From Dyadobacter fermentans DSM 18053 (lineage in GTDB: Bacteria; Bacteroidota; Bacteroidia; Cytophagales; Spirosomataceae), in NCBI RefSeq assembly GCF_000023125.1, contig NC_013037.1, forward strand, positions 4,952,501 to 5,016,500: 64,000 nt of DNA, in the 5' to 3' direction. Position 1 is the first letter of the stretch. The number at the start of each line of letters is the position of its first letter. The notes below the pieces were generated by a model. That model saw only the letters and a program-made list of their open reading frames with translations. It had not been told where the DNA came from and did no database searches. This document shows positions 1 to 7,449 of the stretch, piece by piece. Position numbers and translations under genes: made by a program.

Positions 1-1914
1 ATCGTAACTAAAAGTTAAACTTAATGCAAAACTTCTTCCCGGCATCGCATTATTTCTGACATTTAAATAAAACGTGTCGGTAACATTGCGGATTTGTCCC
101 TGCACGAGGAACCTGCATTTCTGTACCGCAAAACTTGTCTCGGCCAGCAGGTTCACAAGCCCGTAACCATCCAGGAATTGCGAATTGTCGAATGTGGTAT
201 AACGCTTGCTCGCTGCCTGCAACTGCCCGGTGAGCTTCGTGGACTTGTATTGTACAAATGCATTTGCATTGGCCGTATGCTCTGGCACAAATACCAGTTG
301 CTTACCCACAATGTCCTGCGAATAATTATCATAAGCCTTCTCCTGACTACTTCTGTTGAATGCATAACCCGCATCGATCCCGGTTTTCCAGAATCCGTTT
401 TGCCGCTGATAGTTCATTTGCAGCTCAATCCCACGGGCGAGCACTTGTTGCAGGTTTTCGACCCGGTAGCCGCGCGACGGATTCCAATAAGTCCACTCTT
501 TGATGCGGTTATGGTAAAAAGTGGCGGAGGTGCGCAGCGTGCCGCCCAAAGCAGCTTTAAATGTTTGTTCCAGGCCAGCTTCCTTATTCCATCCGGTTTC
601 TGGCCTTACATCAGGATTGCCAAGATCTTTCCAGTAGCGTTCGTTCAGCGTCGGCACACGGTAGCTGCGGCCATAGGAGCCTTTCAATGCAAGATGGTAA
701 TGCGTTTTTTGAACCAGGCTGTATTCCATCCCAATGGACGGCGTGAATGGCGGATTGAAACCAGTAACAAGCCCCTGCCGGAGGTTTATCGAAGTCGTGA
801 GCCGGGAGGTGGGTTGCCAGCGGGTGAGCAGGAAAAAATCCGTCCGGTTTTCGATTACGGGCATTCGAAAGTAGCCCGGCACGCGCGAGCGGTAGTGCGT
901 CCATTCGCCACCTGTTTTAAGGTAAACAGGATTTGCATTTTCGCCTATATTTAGCGTAAAGTCTTTTTCAACTCTCGAAGCAAACTTGTCGGTTACCGAA
1001 TGGTCGGGACGGGAAATGTCGCCTTTGGCATAATCGATAATATCGCGTACCCAGGCTGAACGTAAGGTGAGCGTCCGCATCCGGTAGCGGACTATGGTGC
1101 GATAAGCCGTGGTGCGGGTCATTTCACGACCTTGCAAGTCATCGGGCGTAAGGACTAATTTGTTGTCTGTAAGCCATATATGTGCCGAGATCTCCTGATC
1201 GCTTCGCGAGCGCAGGAACAAATCCTGCACAATGCCTTTCTGAAAAGTTTCGGTAGGCAGCAGCGCGTAGGTCCTTCGGGTCGGTTTCGGATAATTATTG
1301 TTCATCCTGCTGTTGTAAATCCCGGTTTTTCCGGAAAACGTCCACCGATTGCTCAACGACCATGCATACCGGGCATCGGCCTGGGTTTGGTGATTGTCAA
1401 AGCTTTCCCTCTGCCTGCCCGCCGAAATCTGAAAGGGGCTGACCGACGAATTACTTTCCAGCAAAATGCTTCCGCCTACGGCATCGGAGCCCACAATGCT
1501 CGCTGCCGAGCCATACTGGACCGAAAGCTGGTCGAAACCAGCCACTGGGATAGTCGAAAAGTCCGTTTGTCCAAGGGTAGGTGCATTGATGTTCAGCCCG
1601 TTCCAGAGAACTGCCGTGTGGTTGGCGGACGTGCCGCGGAACGACGCTGTGCTCAGCTGCCCCGGTCCGTAATTCCTGAAAGCAATGGGGGTGTACGCCG
1701 ACAATATGTCGCCGATGTTCTGAAAACGCAATTGGGCAAGCGGAACGGAGTCGATGCGCTGGATTTTGAGACCGCTCATGAATTTCTCCGGCACAAAACC
1801 CTTGATTACAACCGGTTCCAGCGCCACGGAATCCGTCTGCGCGTAAACCGGCCAAGCTAATGCACGGCAAGCGAGCAGGATCAAACAAATTAAAAATCTC
1901 CGGTCGGTAAACAC
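1..1914 (-). CDS. TonB-dependent receptor, BtuB-like (3' end cut by window)
   Basis: Outer-membrane TonB-dependent receptor, nearly complete at 638 codons; the left window edge removes only the last few residues, since the visible end (SFALSLTFSYD) already looks like a final beta strand. The reading frame is open without a stop from 1914 leftwards. The GTG at 1912-1914 gives a signal peptide (FLICLILLACRALA...AQ), and the only upstream in-frame boundary is a TAA with no ATG between. An N-terminal plug domain is visible (SFRGTSANHTAVLWNGLNI, then SVQYGSAASIVGSDAVGGSI), followed by a 22-strand-type barrel. The plug resembles Bacteroidota cobalamin-receptor-like proteins, but no cobalamin riboswitch is recognisable in the roughly 100-bp divergent region, so the substrate is open. 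It is transcribed away from the DMT transporter. Confidence 0.85.
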   Translation of the reverse strand, partial: MFTDRRFLICLILLACRALAWPVYAQTDSVALEPVVIKGFVPEKFMSGLKIQRIDSVPLAQLRFQNIGDILSAYTPIAFRNYGPGQLSTASFRGTSANHTAVLWNGLNINAPTLGQTDFSTIPVAGFDQLSVQYGSAASIVGSDAVGGSILLESNSSVSPFQISAGRQRESFDNHQTQADARYAWSLSNRWTFSGKTGIYNSRMNNNYPKPTRRTYALLPTETFQKGIVQDLFLRSRSDQEISAHIWLTDNKLVLTPDDLQGREMTRTTAYRTIVRYRMRTLTLRSAWVRDIIDYAKGDISRPDHSVTDKFASRVEKDFTLNIGENANPVYLKTGGEWTHYRSRVPGYFRMPVIENRTDFFLLTRWQPTSRLTTSINLRQGLVTGFNPPFTPSIGMEYSLVQKTHYHLALKGSYGRSYRVPTLNERYWKDLGNPDVRPETGWNKEAGLEQTFKAALGGTLRTSATFYHNRIKEWTYWNPSRGYRVENLQQVLARGIELQMNYQRQNGFWKTGIDAGYAFNRSSQEKAYDNYSQDIVGKQLVFVPEHTANANAFVQYKSTKLTGQLQAASKRYTTFDNSQFLDGYGLVNLLAETSFAVQKCRFLVQGQIRNVTDTFYLNVRNNAMPGRSFALSLTFSYD

Positions 1915-2030
1915 GCTCAGTCGTAATGATTGGCGGCGATCTGTTGTTTCTTGATTAGAAGCAGCTTATAGCGCCAAGCGGGTGCAAAGTTAGGCATTTC
2001 CGCCGACTTTCCGTTGTGTTCCATAACCGC

Positions 2031-2038
2031 TATCTTTG
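2031..2038 (+). promoter_or_regulatory. Bacteroidota promoter -7 element upstream of DMT transporter
   Basis: TATCTTTG is an exact match to the Bacteroidota -7 consensus TAnnTTTG. A TTG at 2014-2016 could serve as a short-spaced -33 element. It lies downstream of the most upstream possible start (GTG 2016), which argues that translation begins further in. Confidence 0.5.
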
Positions 2039-2051
2039 CCGCAAATTCCGA

Positions 2052-2978
2052 TTGCTTTTGGCCACACCTGCTGAACATTTTCCGACCAGAACCTCCCTGA
2101 AAGGCGTCTACCTGATGCTGGGAGCTGCATTTTTCTTTTCGCTTACCTCTGCGATTTCCAAATGGCTTGGCAGGGAATTTCACATTGTGCAGCTGGTGTT
2201 TTTCCGGAATATCGTCGGCGTGGTTTTCATCCTCAGCAGCATCCGGCGCAGGCCGCTCCGGCAAGAAGGCGGGAAGCTCGGCTTGCTGATTTTCAGGGGC
2301 GTGGTAGGCACATTGTCGCTTTACATGCTTTTCTACGCGATCCAGACACTCGGCCTCGGACGCGCCTCCACGTACCAATACACTTACCCGATTTTTCTGG
2401 CGCTTTTGTCATGGCTACTCATTGGTGAAACCCTCAATTCAAAGGAATGGCTGGCGATTTTCGTGGGCTTCACGGGAATTTTGTTCGTGTTCCGGCCCGA
2501 CCTTTCCTCGTCGCTGCGGGACAATGCACTTGGCCTGGGCAATGCATTGCTGACCGCCATTTCCTACCTCTCGATCCGCCAGCTCGGTGTGGTGTACGAC
2601 ACGCGGGCGATCATCCTTTCTTTCATGCTCAGCGGCATTGTAATGCCGATTTTGTCGATGCTGGTAGGCACTTACTATCCAATGGAACACCTGGATTTTC
2701 TGATCGGAACATTCAAATGGCCGGAAAATGCGATTCAGTGGCTGGGTTTTCTCGCATTGGGGCTTGCGGCGTTGCTGGGCCAGAGGATGCTAACCCAGTC
2801 ATTCACCCACGACAAAGCGGGGCGCGTTGCCGCGGTGGGATATTCCAATATCCTTTTTTCCGTATTGATCGGCTTTTTCATGGGCGAAGCCATTCCTACC
2901 ATCTCAATGCTCACGGGCATGATCCTCATCATCGCGGGCGGGGTACTGGTTTCATTTGCTAAAACCAAAAATGCTTAA
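2052..2978 (+). CDS. DMT superfamily (EamA) transporter
   Basis: Inner-membrane drug/metabolite-type transporter with about ten helices arranged as two EamA repeats. The first helix is near GVYLMLGAAFFFSLTSAI and the second half closes with MLTGMILIIAGGVLVSF; about 308 residues is normal for the family. The substrate cannot be read from sequence. The frame is open from GTG 2016, but a TAnnTTTG promoter element at 2031-2038 would then lie inside the gene, so a TTG start at 2052 or 2058 is preferred here. ATG 2115 would cut into the first helix. It is divergent from the BtuB-like receptor and has no obvious operon partner. Confidence 0.8.
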   Translation: MLLATPAEHFPTRTSLKGVYLMLGAAFFFSLTSAISKWLGREFHIVQLVFFRNIVGVVFILSSIRRRPLRQEGGKLGLLIFRGVVGTLSLYMLFYAIQTLGLGRASTYQYTYPIFLALLSWLLIGETLNSKEWLAIFVGFTGILFVFRPDLSSSLRDNALGLGNALLTAISYLSIRQLGVVYDTRAIILSFMLSGIVMPILSMLVGTYYPMEHLDFLIGTFKWPENAIQWLGFLALGLAALLGQRMLTQSFTHDKAGRVAAVGYSNILFSVLIGFFMGEAIPTISMLTGMILIIAGGVLVSFAKTKNA

Positions 2979-3068
2979 AGCGGCTTGCTGAACTTCCACA
3001 ACCCGAAAGCGGGTGGCTCACCTTTACGGGAAATGCCATTCCAAAGTGCTGGTTTGCGTGTTGGATGT

Positions 3069-3076
3069 TATATTTG
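3069..3076 (+). promoter_or_regulatory. Putative -7 promoter element for thioredoxin-like gene
   Basis: TATATTTG matches TAnnTTTG exactly, 81 bp before the chosen start at 3158. A TTTG at 3053-3056 is rather close for a -33 box, so only the -7 element is convincing. Confidence 0.4.
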
Positions 3077-3157
3077 GATTGTTTTTCGTTTTAAGGTTGC
3101 CTGGCCGGTAATAAATTGTGTTTCAGGTTTGTTAAAAAAAGAAATACAGAAAAAGCT

Positions 3158-3715
3158 ATGAAAAGATTGCTGTCTTCGCTGATCCTATTTTCGGCAATGC
3201 TTGTTGCTCTCACCGGCTTCAAAGCGGACACGAATAAGCCCGCTGACGGAATCCAGTGGCTCACAATTGATGAAGCCTATGCAAAAATTCAGAAAGAACC
3301 CCGCAAAGTGCTGGTCGACGTTTACACGGACTGGTGCGGCTGGTGCAAGGTGATGGACCGCGAGACGTTCAAGGATAAGGCCGTTACCGACTATATCAAT
3401 AAAAAATATTATGCTGTGAAGCTCGATGCAGAGCAAAAAGGGACGATCAAATTAGGCGACAAGGAGTTCAAATACCTCGCCCAGGGTGGCCGCGGCATCA
3501 ACGAAATTGCGTTGGCATTAACCAACAACCAGCCCAGCTATCCTACCACCGTTTTCCTGGACGACCACTTCAACATGATCCAACCCCTAGCAGGATACCT
3601 GAAAGCAAAGGAATTTCACCAGATCATCACCTTTTTCGGCGAAGATTTCCACAAAAAGCAAGATTTCGAGACTTTTAAGGCAAAGACTTACAAGGAATTG
3701 TATCCGGCAAAGTGA
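3158..3715 (+). CDS. Exported thioredoxin-like protein (WCGWCK)
   Basis: A 185-residue periplasmic thioredoxin-fold protein. The ATG at 3158 starts a clean Sec signal peptide (MKRLLSSLILFSAMLVALTG); the open frame reaches back to 3116 but adds only a charged, unlikely extension. There is no lipobox cysteine. The redox motif WCGWCKVMD follows LVDVYTD near residue 48, and the cis-proline region YPTTVFLD is present later. This resembles Bacteroidota thioredoxin/DUF255-like proteins with a non-CGPC centre, which fits a disulfide reductase or isomerase role, although no partner is adjacent. Its stop is one base from the stop of the convergent prfA. Confidence 0.85.
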   Translation: MKRLLSSLILFSAMLVALTGFKADTNKPADGIQWLTIDEAYAKIQKEPRKVLVDVYTDWCGWCKVMDRETFKDKAVTDYINKKYYAVKLDAEQKGTIKLGDKEFKYLAQGGRGINEIALALTNNQPSYPTTVFLDDHFNMIQPLAGYLKAKEFHQIITFFGEDFHKKQDFETFKAKTYKELYPAK

Positions 3716-3716
3716 C

Positions 3717-4790
3717 CTACACCGCTTCGCCTTCCTGCATTCTTTCGGCGTTTTCTGCGATACGCAGTTTTTCAATAAGGTCGGCTATATCGCCTTCCAT
3801 GACGGCCGGGAGGTTGTATACCGTGTAGCCGATGCGGTGGTCGGTAATGCGGCTTTGCGGGTAGTTGTATGTCCGGATTTTGTCGGAGCGGTCGCCGCTT
3901 CCTACCATCGATTTGCGTTGTGAAGAAATTGCGTCGTTGTGCTTTTTCAGCTCGATTTCGTACAGACGTGAACGTAGTACGCTCAATGCGCGGTCCTTGT
4001 TTTTGAGCTGCGAACGCTCATCCTGGCAGCTTACCACGAGTCCGGAAGGAATGTGGGTCAAACGTACCGCGGAATAAGTAGTGTTAACCGATTGTCCTCC
4101 CGCACCTGACGATTGGAAAGTATCAATCCGCACATCGTTCATATTGATCTGCACATCCACCTCCTCTGCCTCCGGCAACACGGCCACCGACGCAGCAGAT
4201 GTGTGAATGCGGCCCTGAGATTCGGTGGCAGGTACGCGCTGCACACGGTGCACGCCCGATTCGAACTTCATTTTACCGTACACATCCTCGCCCTCTACCT
4301 TGCAGATAATCTCTTTATAGCCACCATTGGTGCCTTCGGTATAGTCCATGACGGATGACCGCCAGCCCATTTTTTCAATAAACCGCTGGTACATTCTGAA
4401 CAGGTCGCCGGCGAATATGGCCGCTTCGTCGCCGCCGGTGCCGCCCCGGATTTCCAGGATAATGTTGCGGCTGTCGTTCGGGTCCTTCGGAATGAGCAGT
4501 TCTTTGATGTTCTGTTCAAGCTCTTCCAGCTTCGGAAGCAGGTCGTCGAGCTCTTCCTTAGCCATTTCGCGCAGATCTTCGTCTTTTTCAGTCGCTATAA
4601 GTTCTTTTGTACCGGCGATGTCCTTCTGCAACTTCTGGTAAAGCGCATATTGCTCCACAATCCTGCCAAGGTCTTTATACTCTTTACTGATCTTGGAATA
4701 ACGCGTAGAATCGGATACAACTTCCGGTTGGATGATTTGTTGAGAAACCTCTTCAAACCGTTCTTTTATAGCTTCTAATTTATCGATCAT
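3717..4790 (-). CDS. prfA: Peptide chain release factor 1
   Basis: RF1 recognises UAA and UAG stop codons on the ribosome and triggers peptide release. The 357-residue length is standard. The stop-codon recognition tripeptide is visible as PAT in RVQRVPATESQGRIHT, which distinguishes RF1 from RF2 (SPF). The catalytic GGQ loop is SGAGGQSVNTTYSAVR, and the N-terminal helical domain is rich in Glu and Lys. A -7 promoter element (TATCTTTG read leftwards) lies at 4828-4835, about 38 bp upstream. The gene is convergent with the thioredoxin-like gene and separated from it by one base, so no terminator fits between them. Confidence 0.97.
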   Translation of the reverse strand: MIDKLEAIKERFEEVSQQIIQPEVVSDSTRYSKISKEYKDLGRIVEQYALYQKLQKDIAGTKELIATEKDEDLREMAKEELDDLLPKLEELEQNIKELLIPKDPNDSRNIILEIRGGTGGDEAAIFAGDLFRMYQRFIEKMGWRSSVMDYTEGTNGGYKEIICKVEGEDVYGKMKFESGVHRVQRVPATESQGRIHTSAASVAVLPEAEEVDVQINMNDVRIDTFQSSGAGGQSVNTTYSAVRLTHIPSGLVVSCQDERSQLKNKDRALSVLRSRLYEIELKKHNDAISSQRKSMVGSGDRSDKIRTYNYPQSRITDHRIGYTVYNLPAVMEGDIADLIEKLRIAENAERMQEGEAV

Positions 4791-4827
4791 CTTTATTGAA
4801 TATCTTTGGCACGACGCATTCGGGGCA

Positions 4828-4835
4828 CAAAGATA
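4828..4835 (-). promoter_or_regulatory. -7 promoter element for prfA
   Basis: Read on the minus strand this is TATCTTTG, an exact TAnnTTTG match about 38 bp before the prfA ATG. The same octamer occurs facing the other way at 4801-4808, so the two form an 8-bp inverted repeat around 19 bp. Confidence 0.5.
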
Positions 4836-4920
4836 CGCATTTTAGCTAAATGAATGGTTTCAAGAGGCTGGGGCACGCGTAGTTGAAACCGTTTGATGGA
4901 TCATATTAACATTTGGGACA

Positions 4921-5505
4921 ATGAAAAGAATCATATGTATGGCGGCGCTGGTGGGGATTTTGACCGGCTGTGACTTTAAAAGCGGCCGCATCGAAAACAC
5001 CAAAGAGCTGAACAGGGAGATCAAGGCTTCACAAATCAAGCGGGTTACGAATGTGCAGCTTGTGTCGTCTGCCGATGAATGGGGTAAAAAAATAGCCCAA
5101 ATTGCAGAAAAGGCTTTGAGAAGCGAACTGGAAAAGAATCCCGACGCCGGCCTGGCGCATTGTGCGGACCTGAGTGGTATTCCGGTCGTGGGCGCGTTAG
5201 AAAAAGAATATGGGGTTAAAGTGGAATTGCTCGGCACAAAGGACCTCAAACGTGCCGATTTGCATGCGAAGGAGCGTGAGATTTTGGACGCATACGTTTA
5301 CAGTGCCAAAAGTAACGCGCAGGCCGGGGACAATTTGCAGCAACTGAACGACACATTGCTCGTTTACAATGCCCCGCTGTCATCGGAGAGTGTCATTTGC
5401 AGGAAATGCATGGCTTCGCAGGACACAACTTTCGCCGTATGGCGACTGCTTTTCAATAAAAAAGAAATTATCAGAAAGCTGGATGCCAAGCAGTTGAAGG
5501 AATAA
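4921..5505 (+). CDS. Tll0287-like (DUF3365) domain lipoprotein
   Basis: A 194-residue lipoprotein: the signal peptide ends in a lipobox (GILTGCDF), giving a lipidated Cys17. The body resembles the Tll0287-like/DUF3365 sensor domain: a helix followed by an AGLAHCADLSG segment that parallels the family's A-I-x-x-C segment, then a VYNAPL segment and a late CxxC site (ICRKCMAS). In heme-binding members this site is CxxCH; here the histidine position is methionine, so covalent heme binding is doubtful. It stands alone between prfA and an aldo/keto reductase and ends in an intrinsic terminator. The family assignment is by eye and moderate; periplasmic location is well supported. Confidence 0.6.
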   Translation: MKRIICMAALVGILTGCDFKSGRIENTKELNREIKASQIKRVTNVQLVSSADEWGKKIAQIAEKALRSELEKNPDAGLAHCADLSGIPVVGALEKEYGVKVELLGTKDLKRADLHAKEREILDAYVYSAKSNAQAGDNLQQLNDTLLVYNAPLSSESVICRKCMASQDTTFAVWRLLFNKKEIIRKLDAKQLKE

Positions 5506-5510
5506 TGGCA

Positions 5511-5549
5511 ATGGCGTATTGCCTCTCATGACAATACGCCATCGTTTTT
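5511..5549 (+). terminator. Intrinsic terminator after Tll0287-like lipoprotein gene
   Basis: Perfect 11-bp stem, ATGGCGTATTG (5511-5521) with CAATACGCCAT (5532-5542) and a 10-nt loop, followed by CGTTTTTA. It starts 5 bp after the stop codon. Confidence 0.85.
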
Positions 5550-6423
5550 ATTTCCCGACAACCTGGTAGATTTCGTACCAGTCCTCTCGCGTCAGTTTGA
5601 TGTCCGAGGCACTGGCGCCATTGCGGATACGAGCTTCCGAAAGTGATCCGATAATGGGCAAAGTGCCCAGTTTCATGAGCCATGCGACGGCCGTTTGCTC
5701 AATATTGGCGTCGTATTTTTTACCGATCTCGTCCAGCTTGGCTCTCAGCCGCACTGCTTTGTCGTCGGTTCCATTCAGGATTTTTCCTCCGGCAAGCGGA
5801 GCCCACGCGAGCGGTTTGCTGAAACTCTGTTTGATGAAATCAATGCGACCGTCCTCGATGGCCGTCGTGTTCATCAGATTGAGCTCGATATGGTTGGTGA
5901 CGATCGGAATGCGGAGGTAGGAAGCAAGCAACTGGTGCTGGAAAACCGTAAAGTTCGCAACGCCGATGTGCTTGGCCTTACCGGAAGTTACAACTTCCGC
6001 TAATGCCATGGCCGTCTCTTCCGGGTCCGCTAGCAAGTCGCTCTGGTGCAGCAGGAAAATGTCCAGATAATCGGTTTTGAGCCTTTTGAGCGAACCGTTA
6101 ATGCTGTTGATAATGTGCTCACGTGAGTTATCGTAGTAGGTCAGGTATTTATCCTGCGACATTCTGATCCCGCATTTGCTGAACAGTACGATGTCTTCGC
6201 GCTTAAAGGATTTGTTGGCGATGATCTTGCCGAAATGCTCTTCAATCGTATGGTCGCCGTAAACGTCAGCATGATCAAATGTATTGATGCCCAGGTCGAG
6301 GCAGAGATTGACCGTTTTCTCGATTTGTGTAGTGGTAACAGCGCCTTCGTCGGTCCATCTCCAGAAACCATAAATTGCTTCCGAAACCTTCGGGCCGGAA
6401 TCGCTGAGGCTTACTTTTTTCAT
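5548..6423 (-). CDS. Aldo/keto reductase family oxidoreductase (YdhF-like)
   Basis: NADPH-dependent (beta/alpha)8 oxidoreductase of 291 residues. The catalytic tetrad is visible: Asp and Tyr in FDHADVYGDHT, Lys in IVLFSKCG, His in DIFLLHQSD. The C-terminal segment (PIIGSLSEARI) matches the cofactor phosphate-binding region. The frame can be extended to a TTG at 6447, but that TTG is part of a TAnnTTTG promoter element, so ATG 6423 (MKKVSLSDSG) is the better start. The substrate is unknown; YdhF-like enzymes are general carbonyl reductases. It is a single gene overlapping the terminator tail of the convergent lipoprotein gene. Confidence 0.88.
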   Translation of the reverse strand: MKKVSLSDSGPKVSEAIYGFWRWTDEGAVTTTQIEKTVNLCLDLGINTFDHADVYGDHTIEEHFGKIIANKSFKREDIVLFSKCGIRMSQDKYLTYYDNSREHIINSINGSLKRLKTDYLDIFLLHQSDLLADPEETAMALAEVVTSGKAKHIGVANFTVFQHQLLASYLRIPIVTNHIELNLMNTTAIEDGRIDFIKQSFSKPLAWAPLAGGKILNGTDDKAVRLRAKLDEIGKKYDANIEQTAVAWLMKLGTLPIIGSLSEARIRNGASASDIKLTREDWYEIYQVVGK

Positions 6424-6444
6424 CGGTGGTAGTTTGAATTCCTG

Positions 6445-6452
6445 CAAAAATA
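6445..6452 (-). promoter_or_regulatory. -7 promoter element for the aldo/keto reductase
   Basis: TATTTTTG on the minus strand matches TAnnTTTG exactly and ends 22 bp before the ATG at 6423. It overlaps the alternative TTG start, ruling that start out if the promoter is used. Confidence 0.5.
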
Positions 6453-6453
6453 T

Positions 6454-6810
6454 CTATTTCTCCAATCGTTTATCCCTTACGATTAGATAAAAATCATTGT
6501 CCAGTTCCAGGTAGCCATAGTTGTACACGAAGTGGTAAATGCTTCCTTTGAGCGTCGGTCGGACATTGGTAATGAAGTTAAAGTCGAAACCTTTCGACAA
6601 CAAGATCTGCTTCGTCGTCTTCGATTTATCATCCGGGCAAAGTTCTTCCAGAATCCGGCGATTTTTTCGGAGCTTGTTATTGATATTCCGCACAATGTTG
6701 TGGGCATCCGAATTCAGCCTGTTGTTGAAACTGTTCCGGCACATGTCGGAACAAAACTTCTTGTCCACCCTGCCTATCAGGGGTTTACCGCATTCCTCGC
6801 AATTTTTCAT
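6454..6810 (-). CDS. Small zinc-ribbon protein, conserved unknown
   Basis: A 118-residue cytosolic protein. The N-terminus is a compact zinc ribbon: CEECGKPLIG, then 12 residues on, FCSDMCRNSFNN, four cysteines in a CxxC...CxxxC pattern like DUF2116-type zinc ribbons. A basic stretch (NINNKLRKNRRILEEL) and an alpha/beta tail ending in DFYLIVRDKRLEK follow. ATG 6810 is chosen because it sits just after a purine-rich AAGAAATAGAG and directly before the ribbon; the open frame extends to 7020 but the extra 70 residues look non-coding. It may bind nucleic acid, given the ribbon and positive charge. The divergent neighbour is the SSB gene. Confidence 0.7.
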   Translation of the reverse strand: MKNCEECGKPLIGRVDKKFCSDMCRNSFNNRLNSDAHNIVRNINNKLRKNRRILEELCPDDKSKTTKQILLSKGFDFNFITNVRPTLKGSIYHFVYNYGYLELDNDFYLIVRDKRLEK

Positions 6811-6914
6811 CTCTATTTCTTTAGGCCGGAATGGCTTGGTCCGGCCAGTGTGCATATAATTCATGAACTGCAATATAACAAAATTCGCCAGCTGAGCTAA
6901 CAGGCCGGTATTTT

Positions 6915-6959
6915 CCGTTTGCAAACGGCTACAAATGCTTTCATCTGACTGTAAACAGT
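6915..6959. promoter_or_regulatory. Two palindromes in the zinc-ribbon/SSB divergent region
   Basis: CCGTTTGCAAACGG (6915-6928) is a perfect 14-bp palindrome; 20 bp later ACTGTAAACAGT (6948-6959) has 5-bp arms around AA. They sit between the divergent zinc-ribbon and ssb genes and could be operators; no matching regulator is identified here. Confidence 0.35.
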
Positions 6960-7058
6960 TAATAACCGACTCCTTTCCGGCGTCCGCTACATCTTTGCAT
7001 TGTCGGGTCGCTAACAGCAATTCCGGCGAGCATTATTCATCATCTAAACAGGATTATT

Positions 7059-7394
7059 ATGAATTCGGTAAAACTAATCGGAACTGTGGGGCGCGAGATC
7101 CACGTCAAAGAATTCGAGGGCGGCAAAATGCTTTCCTTTTCACTCGCGACGGACGAAGGTTATGTGAACAAGAATAATGAGGAGATCAAAAACACCGTAT
7201 GGCACCATGTGGTGATATGGCGGGAGCTGGCGGAGCGTTGCGAGGCTTTTTTAACGACCGGGAAAATGATCTCAGTCGAAGGCCGGCTGACCTACCGGCA
7301 ATATGTAGATAAGGATAACCGTACAGTCCGGCGTACAGAGGTAACCGCGTTTAAGGTGGAGGAAATCCTGAAAAAGCAGGAAGAGGCAGTATGA
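7059..7394 (+). CDS. ssb: Single-stranded DNA-binding protein, short form
   Basis: OB-fold single-stranded DNA-binding protein of 111 residues. MNSVKLIGTVGREIHVKEF starts the fold, and WHHVVIWRELAERCEAFLTTGKMISVEGRL is the signature middle region. Typical housekeeping SSBs are about 140-180 residues and end in an acidic DDDIPF-like tip that recruits repair proteins. Here the chain stops at LKKQEEAV, right after the OB fold, so partner recruitment through the tip is absent. This suggests an accessory SSB rather than the main replication protein. A near-consensus -7 element (CATCTTTG, 6990-6997) lies upstream. Confidence 0.88.
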   Translation: MNSVKLIGTVGREIHVKEFEGGKMLSFSLATDEGYVNKNNEEIKNTVWHHVVIWRELAERCEAFLTTGKMISVEGRLTYRQYVDKDNRTVRRTEVTAFKVEEILKKQEEAV

Positions 7395-7409
7395 CGGCGC
7401 AAATAGTAT

Positions 7410-7441
7410 CGGGCCTCAAGCCTGAATTTGCATGAGGCCCG
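7410..7441. terminator. Bidirectional terminator between ssb and xylulokinase
   Basis: Perfect 9-bp stem CGGGCCTCA (7410-7418) with TGAGGCCCG (7433-7441), 14-nt loop, lying between two convergent genes. The T-tract is short (CTTATTATT on plus), so efficiency is uncertain. Confidence 0.6.
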
Positions 7442-7449
7442 GCTTATTA

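Noticed and set aside
94..954. Long plus-strand open frame
   Set aside because: It lies opposite the BtuB-like receptor frame, which reads as a continuous plug and barrel on the minus strand; the plus-strand translation has no family features.
1180..1860. Plus-strand frame of 226 residues
   Set aside because: Shadow of the receptor gene on the other strand; composition is Arg-rich and without recognisable motifs.
1915..2051. Cobalamin riboswitch before the BtuB-like gene
   Set aside because: The region is only about 100 bp to the divergent promoter, and no B12-box-like conserved sequence is recognisable.
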